Shown here piece by piece: positions 13,158 through 24,310 of a stretch of 64,000 bases of DNA. The stretch is from NCBI RefSeq assembly GCF_040115645.1, contig NC_089548.1:1736001-1800000 (forward strand), in the 5' to 3' direction. The stretch comes from Euwallacea fornicatus. Taxonomy: Eukaryota > Arthropoda > Insecta > Coleoptera > Curculionidae. Below the pieces are notes generated by a model. It had not been told where the DNA came from, did not search any database, and saw only the letters and a program-made list of their open reading frames with translations. The position numbers and the translations under genes are program-made. Position 1 is the stretch's first letter; each line of letters starts with the position of its first letter.

Positions 13158-14460
13158 TTTTCTTTCATACTGTAGTATCTTTGCTTCTAGAATATCACGA
13201 CTCCCTAAAGCTATAGTCTATAAGTTTGTCTACACACTAGCACCTCTCACGTACTTCTTAGTTAACCTAATCTGTTTATGGAAGAGATGGCTGGAGAAAT
13301 ACTTTTTTCTTTTTTTAAGGGACTGTACCTCAGAAATGCTTTAGCCAAAATTTAGAAATATAAAAGCAACTCTGAAAGCGCATTCCTTCTAGAATCAAGA
13401 TCGGAAATTGATCTTATATAGAAGCCATTTTTTCAAAAATATACAGGGTAAAGAAAAGTGCACTGCGAAATCATGACATTTCATTCCACTGCATTTGGTA
13501 GTTTAGAAGTTTCGTTCTTCTGACGTTTAATTACTTTGGTTGATATCTCGAGACCTGTTCGGCGATTGTCAGTTTTTTGGGCAAAAAAAATTACAGAGTG
13601 TTTTCAAAAAATGCACGCTCTCTGATATAATACCCGATATTGCCAGAATAATGTAGCTGCTTTTAATAAGAAAAACTACATTGAATATTGCATCATTAAA
13701 TATCCTTACATCGAGAGTTGTGAAGTTGATGCATCTAAGAAAACCCCATAATTAACGAAACATTGCATGTACTTAAAAAACTAGCTCTTATTCAAGATTA
13801 ATCTTCGACTATGATTCTAAAAGAAACTGAAACCTTTAAAAATTGCGACAAGTTTCGGCGTATTAAGTAAATAAAAATGTCTGTGTATTGTCACAACTCG
13901 TAGTGGTGTGGTGAAATCCAATAAATGATAAGCGCTATTCATGGATTAGTTTTTAATGATCTTTTGCTTTTCATATGTACAAATATGATTATCGAAGACC
14001 GACATAGATTGCTTTAACTAACTCCAGTACCCCGCATATAGTTTCGCCCTTATCAGGTCTCATCAATCAATTGAACACGCGCAGATATCGGCAATGCCAT
14101 CTACAAGTGTTTTGGGTCTGCAGGAAAATCTTTACCAGCGCCATTTGCCGAGCGTGCGTTTATTCTCAGAGGACAAAAATGACGATAAAAAATAAAACAA
14201 ATAAAATTAATGCGAGGTATTAATTTGAACAATGAAAGTTTATTACGACTCTAGTTTTATGATCAAAAATAGTCGTATATCTATCGAACTAGAGATTTGC
14301 TCATCGTGGAATACGTCAAAGAAAGTTGATTTCAGTTTCTTGCAGCCAATAATTCGCTCTGTCCCAAGGTAGAGCGAACCTTCTCACCTTCTTCAAGACA
14401 ATTTCAAGTTACAGCTGTGTTGACAGGAAGTGCAGTTTTTAGGTGCTTTTGATGGATCTA
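13158..14460. other. Intergenic DNA between lipase gene and lipase scrap
   Basis: No coding region was recognised. A single TACAGGGTAAAG motif at about 13440 resembles a foldback-element end but has no inverted partner nearby. Confidence 0.45.
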
Positions 14461-14535
14461 GTTATCACCATGGGGCAAAATAACAACGGAACTAATATAA
14501 CTGAAATATTTTATGGATATACTCATTCAAACAGA
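14461..14535 (+). pseudogene. Lipase 3-prime exon remnant
   Basis: Plus-strand translation gives VITMGQNNNGTNITEIFYG, clearly related to IVIMGQNNNGTDIPGVFYG at the C-terminus of the intact lipase 1.5 kb upstream, with one inserted codon. Upstream sequence is decayed, with no catalytic exons. It lies 66 bp from the 3-prime end of the convergently transcribed cyclase gene. Confidence 0.7.
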
Positions 14536-14601
14536 AACTTTTTGTATTGTTCTTGTTGTTGATAACTTGTCTAATAAAGGTATTGCTCTCTGGTACCTGA
14601 A

Positions 14602-17600
14602 TTACTCTTCTAACAGCCAATACGTGCGCATGTTTCCTTTCCCTTTAATATTTACCTCCCCTCTACTGATAGTTTTGAATTGGCCTGTAGGCAGCAGCTT
14701 CATAGTATCAGATGATATCTGTATCTTTCCAGGCTACAACCATATTCCACATGTTACTTAAGAAAAACTCTACCGAATAATCGCACAACCTCTGCCGTAG
14801 ATTGCATCCTAGAAGCTGTGTTAATAGTGTCCCCAAAAAAGCAGTACCTGGGCACTTTGATTCCTACAATCCCTGCTACGGCAGGCCCGGAATGCACTCC
14901 TATTAACGGAAAGATAGGAAAGCCTATTTAAAATTTTGCCGCATAAATACCAATTTTTATCTCCACCGAAGCTCCAGATGGGGACTTAATGCTTCTTGAG
15001 TCCTGAAGCATTGAGAAAGCTACTTTTACCATTACTTCAGGATGATTTTCAGTTCGTTCTGGTGCTCCACAAGCTGCCATATAGATTTGGCCAACGGTCT
15101 CAACCTAACGATAAGAATATGCAAAAGAATTACGAAGTTGTGTATCAATACGAACTTTATAAACATTGAACTTATCCATGAGTTTATCGAACGTGGAAAA
15201 AACCTCATTCATTGTAGATACCATTTCCATGGTTTCCTTAACGGTCTTAGACTGAAGGCCCACAAGTTCGCAAAACAAAATGCTAACTGAGCTAAATGTC
15301 TAAAAGAGAAATTTACGTGCGACTAATGAACATGAAAAACTACACAGCACTTTATACGCACTTCACAAGTGTCTAGTGCTGAGTCCCCAGATCTTAATCT
15401 ATCAGCTACAGCTTTTGGAATCATGGAATACAACAAATCATCACTTCGTTTTTTCCACTGGTCTAGAAGTTCGTGGCTGTTTTCGAGGTCTTCGGTATTT
15501 TGCTCTGCATGGTCGAACATTGTCTGCAATCTTCGAAATACCTTGTAAGATTTTGGGTATATTGTGAAATATCCGTATGTTTCATGTAATGTAACAGCTT
15601 AAACCGGATTGTGTCTAGCACTGGCATTAGCCGATTTAATTAAAATCGAGTTATGCCTGCAATTGGCATAAACCGAATTTAATTGTTAAGGCGGCTTAAA
15701 TGGTTACGGATAATATGTGCATTAACGGTTTTGCCTACTTGGAATTATGCTGCCAACCTGCCAGGACCATTTCTCTGCTCAATCCATGCGAGTTGAGGTC
15801 ATTGAGGCAGAGTGATTGGGAAATTAATTCTCCGATATCGTTGATTCTAGAATTAACTTTTATACAGAATGTCGTCTATACATGTTAAGCTACTTTAAAA
15901 CGATGTTGCTTGGTACGTCCCATCTGGCCAGAAGTTTCTCTTAATATACTTACATGGGACTGCAAAGGAAAACAATACTGTTGATTTCTTGTACAAACTT
16001 CATCTGCCCCTTCAACAGAAGATAATTTCCTCCCTGTCCTTCAGCATCCTTGCCGTCTTCACGAACGTCGAACAACTCGTGTCCTCGATTACACTCCATT
16101 TCAAACACGACTGCTTGCAAGTTCTTAATCTATAAATACATTTCCTCAGCTTCTCCATCGCAATAATGATATAAGACCAAAATTACGTTCTTCCATGTCA
16201 AGGCTATGCCCTTAGGCCTTCGCAGCCGGAAATACTGACCAACAGCCTTATTAATGCAAGGCTCCTCTGGGTTCCATATGGTGGCGTAGTTTTCACCAAC
16301 AGCAATTATCTGGAGGTTCCTATCTATAAGCAAAGCGAACGGGAACAGGGTGATGATCAAGTCCACGGAAAAGGGGGCCAATTTGGCTAAATGCAGTTGA
16401 TCAATTTCCTTCTTTTGTTTGTTTAACATCTGAAGATAAGAATTAAATATTTTTGTGCAAATAGTGGGATTAAAATGCGAGCTTACGTAGGATTTGTTTT
16501 CGAAATCCAATCGAAAGTTGACCAGAACCTGCTTCTTGGAACCGTTAGCTGAGCTGGCCTCCTCAAGGATTTTGATGTTCAATTTCAACTGAAAGAAGTC
16601 TTGGGCGCATTGTTCCAACACTCCTGGAGAATTCATAAAACTTCTAGTCAAGTTGAGAATTTTTTTTTTAATTCTAACTTAGGTGAAAAGTTTCATATGT
16701 TGGCCCACAGGCTGTTTGTAAATTGGAGCAATATGCTCGGAACTGACAAGAAAGGTAACTCCTCACAGACATAAAATAGAGAGTGAAGTGTCACTTTTGC
16801 TGTCTAGACTAAAAAAAATACACTTTTCTCATATTTGCCAAATATGGAAAAAATAAATAAAACAAGTATGTTTTCTGGAGAATGATAGAATTGTGTTACT
16901 TTTTGTTTCAGCATGAAATGCAACGTGCCAACTTGGAACCAATATTTCGGCTCTTACAGAAAATATGTAAATATGCAAAAGCACAAAGATTTTGCTTTCA
17001 AGGGAAACATTCTTTAAGTCGATTTTCTATAAAATTGCATGAACTCTCCAGCGGGAGTGGGAACAACCGCTAAAGTCTTAAAGGAGAAGGGTTCATTTTT
17101 CTTGTATAATCCACCTATATATTTTTCTACTACTTTTTGCATTTTTATAAATTAATATTGAATTACACCAGTTTTTACTAGACCACCGTTTTCGGTATAG
17201 CTTTCCCAAAGCTGGAAAATGTTCCAGTCACTACATCTTTACCAGCAGAAGGAAAAGTATTTTTTCTACCCACGGTGACAATTACAATTAACATCAACAA
17301 AAATATCTCTTATAAGTATGCATATTCCATAACAAGGTAATGTGTTATATTGGATCAAAACATAAATGCTCTTGATTAGTGCACTTAAAGTGAATCAGCA
17401 AATTTGTAATTGCTCGTCTCACAACATATTCTAACTGATATTAAATCAACAATATATACCGTGAAACAGTAAATATCTGTATCGCATTGCACAATTTAAC
17501 AATCCTCGCGCAAACATTTAACTTAGCCACCTTGTAACTTGCTAGATAATGCTACGACGCATCCTCAATTACTCTCGATCAAGTATACACATTTAAAACG

Positions 17601-20328
17601 ATTGCTCATCTCTCCTCGTATATTTATATGGGCTGCATATTCCTTTAACGTATTAATATTCGTTGACATCTTTATCGATATAACAACGCGAATTTCTCAT
17701 TGATATTTTCACTAGTGTTATTGTCGTTCGTGGCCTTAGTTAATTAAAAATGTCTCATTCCTTCAACCTGGACAAATTCCTTGGTAAAGTGGCTGTAGTA
17801 ACCGGGGCATCTGCCGGCATAGGAAAATCAATAGCTGAGTCGTTAGTAAAGCAAGGGTTGGTGGTGGCAGCGCTTGCCAGAAGACTGGATCGCCTTCAAC
17901 AAATATCCACAAATCTGAAAGGAGAAAAAGGCAAGCTGGTACCGTACGAATGTGACGTCTCCCAAAAAGACCAAATTCTATCCACATTCAAGAAAATCAC
18001 GTCGGAATTAGGTCCCATTCACATTTTGGTTAACAACGCTGGCCTTTCCCGAGTAACCAGCATGATCAGTGGAGACATTGATAAGTGGAAATTGACCATA
18101 GATACAAATTTACTTGCGGTAGCTATTTGCACCAAAGAGGCGATTGCAAGTATGAAATCCAAAAATTTGAAAGGACACATCATCAACATCAACAGTGTAG
18201 CTGGCCATACGATCATAGACTACCCCGCTTTAAACGTTTACTGCGCTACCAAGCACGGACTTAAAGCCATGACAGAAACAATGAGATTGGAAATCAATAG
18301 TGAGAAGCTGCCCATTAAGATTACCAGCATCAGCCCTGGATATGTAAAGACGGAATTTACTGAAGCCTTCATGGGTAAGGAGCAAACATTGCCAGAGCTT
18401 TCTGATAGGCCTGGCCTGGAATCCGAAGATATCACGAATGCAGTTTTGTATGTTTTATCTACTCCAGAACACGTTAATGTCAGAGAGCTGATTGTGAGCG
18501 TTCAGGGTGCTTTGATATAAAATGCATAATAAAATTTGTTGATTTGGATTTTATTATTTTTTTGTTATATAGTCATCATGCAAGATATGCAGGCATGTTG
18601 CTTTGTATTGCAAAATATTATGCAATCGCCATATTACCCCAGAAACCCTCTGTGTATCAAGATACTCACGTCGTCGCTAAATGGTCTCGCCAAATTTTAC
18701 CACAAATGCTTGAAGCAGAAATGCGACGGTTTAAACTAACTCAATTTAACCTAACAAGGCTTAATTTAACTGTTTTCAAAATGCATCGAAATGTATACAG
18801 TTAAGGTTTTTATAACGTTATGAGCAAAAGGTGCACTTTATTATTGTTTTCTAGTGGTTACTACACGGCCGATTTGTTGTAATAAACCAGAACTCGATTT
18901 AATTTACTCGCAGCCAAACCGCCTAAATAACCACATCTAACCTGGATCTTTCGCTGAAATATTTAAATAATTTAATTAACCGGATTTTGACCAACAAAAT
19001 TTTTTGTAAGCAGGTCTCAGACCAAACCACCCTCAATTTGTTCCATTAGACTCGTTGATTTTTTTTAGTTTTCCAATAGCGTTTGTATACGGTAATAAAA
19101 CTCACTGTAACGGTTAACTCGAACATTTTTTTAAACAAAGTTTCTGAATGTATTCCTGAGATATCGACATTTAAAACTTGAAAACTGTCAAAAGATCAGT
19201 AACACTCCCACTTTGAAACTTTTCAAAAACATTTCGAAATTTTCTATAAGGCAATTTTCAGTTTACCGGATTGATACGGATCCTATATTCATTTTAGACA
19301 CCTCATTTGAGGTACTAGATTCTTGGAATACCATTTTTGGCGTTCTTTTACAGCAAGAAATAGCTACTAATGTAATCCCCTAGCCAAGAAAATGAAATAT
19401 ATTTTGAAACCCGTTGCTATGGAGTCATAGGGTGCATGTCAATGATTATTTTTGAAAAACTTTGGATTGAAGTCTAAGAAGGCCCAAATTAAACTGTTAT
19501 CCAAAATGTCCTAAACAAAACTTGTATTCAAAAAGTCTGTAGAAAATTTTCAAACAATTATGGTAAAATATTAGCTCAGAGAAGAAAAGATAAAAATAAT
19601 ATGAATTGCGAGTTTATCATTTTCCAGTCGATTCAAAGTTCCACGCTAGTGGAATTTATGGCATCGTAACGTTTGAATTTTTTAAAATTAATATTTTGGA
19701 TTTTTCGTTAGAGCCAAACAGGAACACTTAGGAAGTTCTCTCTACGTTTCACGTGAATTTACTTAGTCACATTACAAATATACTTACCCATGAGGTATTT
19801 AGTGTACCCAGGTCTGCTACTTCTATAAACAAGCACACATCCATTTTCATCAATTTCGGTGAGATACATCGAAGGGCTTTTCATTTTCGGATACGTGAAG
19901 GAAAATTGATGATGAATATTATCTACGCTTTCGAGAAATTCAGTGAAATATCTGCCAGTGGCTCTTACAGTCGCATCATACCTAAAAATGATATGAAAAT
20001 AGATTCGCCAAAACAAGGCAACAGTAATACCCAAACTTCGATGTAAATCGAATGAAGCATTTTCCGAAGTAAGAGACAAATTTGTCGTAAGACCCTCCGG
20101 TCACTTTAGCGCAGGCCTGTCCGAGCTCCAGAGCTAAACTATCTGGATAAATCTGGTGAGTATTGAAAACTGTGTGTCTGCAGTCGGAAACTCTAAGTAT
20201 TTCATGCCACAATTCTTCTCCGTATTCAATCTAGAGATATCCTTTACGGCAAATCAATCTCATAGAATAATAATGATAGGACTCACCTTGATATAATACT
20301 GGATGGCTTCCAGTAGCATTCCATACAT
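14602..20328 (-). CDS. Gyc-89D-like: Atypical soluble guanylate cyclase, Gyc-89D type, complete
   Basis: Twelve exons: 20328-20287, 20230-20031, 19981-19788, 16623-16487, 16429-16187, 16129-15954, 15846-15739, 15530-15362, 15299-15156, 15104-14951, 14899-14790 and 14733-14602; 602 aa, no internal stops. The H-NOX domain (1-180) has proximal His104 (VDNIHH) and Tyr133-x-Ser135-x-Arg137 (YRSSR), so heme binding is expected. An HNOBA/PAS-like region and a coiled coil (HAEQNTEDLENSHELLDQW) lead to a cyclase domain from about 424. There the two metal aspartates are replaced (Glu434 in ILFCELV, Gln477 in VETVGQIYM), while Asn549 and Arg553 of GDTINTASRM remain. By family knowledge such subunits act in the cytosol as heterodimers with a Gyc-88E partner that supplies the metal site, sensing O2/NO. 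Most introns are about 50-200 bp; intron 3 (3.2 kb) contains another gene. The Gyc-88E alternative is disfavoured by the TGRYFTEFLESVDNIHH segment. Confidence 0.9.
17673..17680 (+). promoter_or_regulatory. DRE-like core promoter motif upstream of the nested dehydrogenase
   Basis: A perfect palindromic TATCGATA lies about 70 bp before the dehydrogenase ATG. In Drosophila this is the DREF-binding element typical of housekeeping promoters; its use here is inferred from position only. Confidence 0.35.
17750..18520 (+). CDS. Classical short-chain dehydrogenase/reductase (DHRS11/farnesol dehydrogenase-like), intronless, nested
   Basis: This is a single 256-aa frame, normal length for a classical SDR. 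It shows the NAD(P)-binding TGASAGIG motif (residues 18-25), the structural NNAG motif, the catalytic serine in ININSVAGH and the YCATK active-site Tyr-x-x-x-Lys, followed by ISPGYVKTEF. An Arg pair (ALARRLDRL) after the second beta strand favours NADPH. Insect relatives include farnesol dehydrogenases and DHRS11-like reductases; the substrate cannot be assigned. No signal peptide is visible, so it is probably cytosolic. It lies antisense within intron 3 of the cyclase gene. The lack of introns, unlike its neighbours, is compatible with a retrocopy or an ancestral single-exon gene. The start has no in-frame competitor nearby. Confidence 0.95.
   Translation: MSHSFNLDKFLGKVAVVTGASAGIGKSIAESLVKQGLVVAALARRLDRLQQISTNLKGEKGKLVPYECDVSQKDQILSTFKKITSELGPIHILVNNAGLSRVTSMISGDIDKWKLTIDTNLLAVAICTKEAIASMKSKNLKGHIININSVAGHTIIDYPALNVYCATKHGLKAMTETMRLEINSEKLPIKITSISPGYVKTEFTEAFMGKEQTLPELSDRPGLESEDITNAVLYVLSTPEHVNVRELIVSVQGALI
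18528..18533 (+). terminator. Probable polyadenylation signal of the nested dehydrogenase
   Basis: AATAAA begins 8 bp after the stop codon, implying a very short 3-prime UTR that stays well inside the host intron. Confidence 0.45.
18534..19787. other. Remainder of cyclase intron 3
   Basis: No second gene is seen. Frames at 18536-18804 are AT-rich read-through of noncoding DNA after the dehydrogenase and show no domain. Confidence 0.5.
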
Positions 20329-22517
20329 TTTGCTGTAAGGCCTGTAAGCAGACTGTAAGAGGTTAGTGGAAATTCAATGTGGCATGTGCATTATTAATGG
20401 AAATATATTAATTAATTTAGTGTTCGAGTTACGAGACAATCGCATGCAAGCTGAAAGTTTCTTACAGAATAAAGAAGTTAATGGGGAGTCGCGTGTTTCC
20501 CATCAATAGTACTTATCTCAATAACAGGCAAAAAGAAGGAAAAAAATTAATTAATTTCTAATTTCCCTTAACTGTAGGTCCCAAAAAGTAAAAACCTATA
20601 AATTCCCTTTGTGAATCTGTACGTTGCTAATTGTTGAGATACCCAAAGTAATGAAATTAAGTGAAGGAAACATTAATCTCATTTCTTATTTATAAAAACA
20701 AAAAATTCTAAAGCCCACTTAGAGCTTTTAATAACTTATGGAGAAAATGAACTCTAAAACTCTAATATGTTCCGAAAGTGAAGTTCTCATTATTTAGTTC
20801 AAGATATGAGACACCTTCCTACCAAAAATCGAAGCGAATCTGGGTACTTTCAGATTGAGAATTGAGAACTATTACTCAGTCACAAGCTTGACAATAAGGG
20901 CGTTATTCACCATCTCCACGTTCCCCTGGAACATTAGAAAATCAAGTATTAACTTCAAGTTTCACTATGGTTTCTGCTTAATCATTTACATCGTAATAAG
21001 TTCACAAAACATACTCAAAAATGTATGTGTTTGGTTATGGGACTATGAATATTTTATAATTTAGAGTAATAATTTTATAAAGTTCTCCTTGGACGGAGGC
21101 GAGTTCCCAATGTAATGTCGAACAACAATATTAAACTACAAAGTTCAGAAAAAAACAAAATTGAAATTCACATATTTTTACGATTTTGAAGGTGCTGTAA
21201 CATGAAGAACTCACAGAATGCTTTTGCAGGGCTTCAAGATCTCAATTCAGTTATCCTACATCAGTATAGGAACCATTGAACCGAAAAAGGAAACATCAAA
21301 AATGCCGAAACTTTCTGAAAATTTTCAGTGAGGGAGAAGTACCCATTTTTTGCCTCGTTTTAAATTTCGAACGCCGATATTTCAGGAACACCCGGAGCAA
21401 TTGCCTTCAAAATTATCCCAAATTAATTATCTGTATGCGATTTATGGTCCTATACAAATTAGACGAACTTGTGGTTTTAAAAAACTGAAAATGTCTAAAA
21501 AATAATATTATGTTTATGATATAGTCTGGGAGAGTAGATTAAATATTATCTATAAACCCCAAGGCGCAATCTTTGTAGAAAATTCTTATAAAGATTACCT
21601 AAGGACTATACCAAAATTTGCACACCCGAAATTAAAAATATTTTGAATGCCAAATTGTCTGCAAAATAACGAGAAATTTTCAAAAAAAAAAAACAAAATT
21701 CACACTTTCTTCCGATTTAAAATGTGAAAGTAGCAGGAATGACTCTAAACGTTGAAAGTGTGAATTTTGTTTAATACAATAATCATTATTGTTAATTTTT
21801 AAAGGAAGATTTTTTGATTATCATTGAGTTTGAAAAATAAATTAATTCCGAATGCAGATCATTCTAATTATTATAACATCCAAGAAAGTCGATGCAAATG
21901 TTCTCCACAAACCAACATTACACTTTTCTGGATCTCAAAAAGTAATAGAACCCGGTTTAAATCTGAACGTTCTCATCAGAAAGGAAAAAATCGCTCGGGG
22001 GCTATTTCGTTCATTCCCGTGTTAATACTATTAGATTGCAATTTTTAGATTATTAACCATATTTAGCTGCTGATTAGTAAAAAAGCACGAAAATCCTTAT
22101 CCCAAATTTTTAAAATTTCAATAACTTTTCTCTAGCTGAGCCCTGTTAGCCCGCCATTATCGATGGTCCTACATGAATGCCACCAATCGTCGGTTCCCTG
22201 CAGCTCTATAAAATCTTTCCGCAGAAATCGAACGTCTATTTAAAGCCACAGAATAGAGAAGTCTGTAACATGGGGCTGAAAAAATTCGTGTGACATTTTT
22301 AATAGATCTTTTAAAGATTTTTATATTTAAAGACTAAAACTGATCAATGGAGAACTCTTCATCGATCCTGTGGAAACTCTTACTAGATGGCGTGTAAAGG
22401 AGCAATTCTCAATCTCATATGCACACGCAGATTGCCACAAATAGACAGTGAGATGAAAGTTTGATGTGAAATTTTCTGGCTGCAGAAAGACTCATTTTCG
22501 GTTAGGACCATAAATTA

Positions 22518-22660
22518 TACAAGGTGATTCAAAATGAAGATACGTTAGTGGGTTCATTTTTTTTAAATGAAATGGTTTACTTTTTCAGCCGGCGGCCAAT
22601 TCTATGGTTAAGCGGCAATTAATAATGGCAATATACAAGGTGACTCAAAATGCAGATACT
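22518..22660 (+). repeat. Pair of direct repeats of a 26-bp foldback-end-like motif
   Basis: TACAAGGTGATTCAAAATG followed by AAGATAC at 22518, and TACAAGGTGACTCAAAATG followed by CAGATAC at 22634, match at all but two positions and are 116 bp apart. The motif resembles element ends elsewhere in the window (TACAAGGTGTCC at 36258), but no inverted partner was found. Confidence 0.5.
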
Positions 22661-24119
22661 TTTTTAAATTTAATTCTTATATGTTTAAATAATTATTCAT
22701 AGAGAAATTCATAAATTGTCAATTTCGGTATGCTTATTCGGATTTCATCGGTGCACTCTGCTCATCTAACACGACTCACTTATTAAATTTGCAAAATAAT
22801 GTATTAATGAAAAATCATGAATTCATGAGGGTCATTAACTAATGATATTATATAAAGGAGCATGTAAATACACGTTGATAGAATGTAATATCTATGTCCT
22901 AATCTACGATCGTATCTTACTTCTTGCCTTAAGAACCTTTCAAGCGAAAAACCCTTAATATTCCTCTCCTCTCTAAATCTGCACATCTCTTCTAGATAAT
23001 TAACAGCACCTTATAAAAACAATCCAAATCTTAATGTCAAAACGCCATATTGCTTATTTAAAACTTATTGCATTTATACTAAATGTTATGGAAAATCGAT
23101 ATTTAATTTCCCTTTAGCCTAACTACTAAACTTATGATAAAAACTGCTTGGGGGCTTGCAGGAACTCTCTAAATAATTAATTTTTAATTCGCTAATTTCG
23201 TTCAGGGACTAATATCATTAATCAAGAGTAATGAAGCAATTTGGTCAGAAATGGTCAGAATGTTTGGTGATTAAAATTGTAGTGCCTGCATATCAACTGC
23301 TGGTTAAAATAATTAGGACGACTCAGTCATTCGTCGGTTTTGTGAGCTCGTATTTCGGGAATACCTTTGTTCATTTTCAGAAACAATCAAGTTCCTGCTT
23401 GCAAGTTTGTTTCGTAAATTCCAGTGCGAGCTCACTAACTCTGACAAGTTTCAGCAGAAAGTTTCGATATTGCTATTTTTTATTCTTTAAAGTATCATCT
23501 TCTAGTTCTTTTGATTCTGAAACCTAAAATTTATCCTCTCCTTATGCATCTCATGATTTGTGGTTGGGTTGCAAAAGAATGCCGCTCTGCAGATTGGAGA
23601 AACTCAATTAAAATCCCTCTGTGTTTGTAGATAAAGTTTACTAATAATATTGTAACTGATTGAATTCTGCGGTCTCAGAATTCCTGTTAATTCAGTGAAT
23701 TTCATTAAATTATCATTACTGGCTCACAATCGCATGATATTCACGATAAAGTATGATTCATCTACACGATGGTTCATTAACAATTCATAAGTTCAAGATA
23801 CTGCGCATCAAATGGGGGTAATTGGCGCAAACGTGTTTGATTCAAAAGGTGGGAGTTTCAGAATAGATGGTGTGAAAAGCTCAAATTTTAATTCGTGTTT
23901 TAGCCAATATTTCTGAATCTAGATTAGGCACTTGGAACTTGTAAAGTTATGTTTTCAAAACAACGGCAAAATAACTAATTCAAAGTTATTTTTAAACACC
24001 CTATATATTTCCAAAACTAGCAACTTGCATATAAGGAATTCTTGCGTCAATGGTCAACATTTGATGTCCAGTATCTTCAGCTTTAGGATTTTCAATGGTT
24101 AATAAATCATCAATGTGTA

Positions 24120-24310
24120 TACCCGGCATGGACAAATATAATTAGCCTGGATCGGACAGCCGAAAACCAGTCTCCTGCTGAATCAGTGGCGCAGATTGAA
24201 AAATATTTAAGGAGACCGAACGATATCTTGGTTCCTTGTGTTGTCCCTTGTAGAAGCCGTTCTAATCACAAAGATCATCACAAAATCAGCTGGCGCCCAG
24301 ATCCAATTTC
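24120..24310 (+). pseudogene. Possible hAT-type transposase C-terminal scrap
   Basis: A plus-strand frame reads SPAESVAQIEKYLRRPND, which resembles the E-x-x-x-YL segment of the hAT dimerisation domain. No other part of a transposase and no terminal repeats were found; this is a weak call. Confidence 0.3.

Noticed and set aside
15840..15900. Acceptor at TATAG about 15884 for cyclase exon 7
   Set aside because: That acceptor leads to an immediate in-frame stop. The TTCTAG acceptor before 15846 restores the phase and gives CSP-IINDIGEL, matching the family pattern.
17763..18435. Three minus-strand frames of 65-74 codons under the dehydrogenase
   Set aside because: Antisense shadows of the intact SDR coding sequence.
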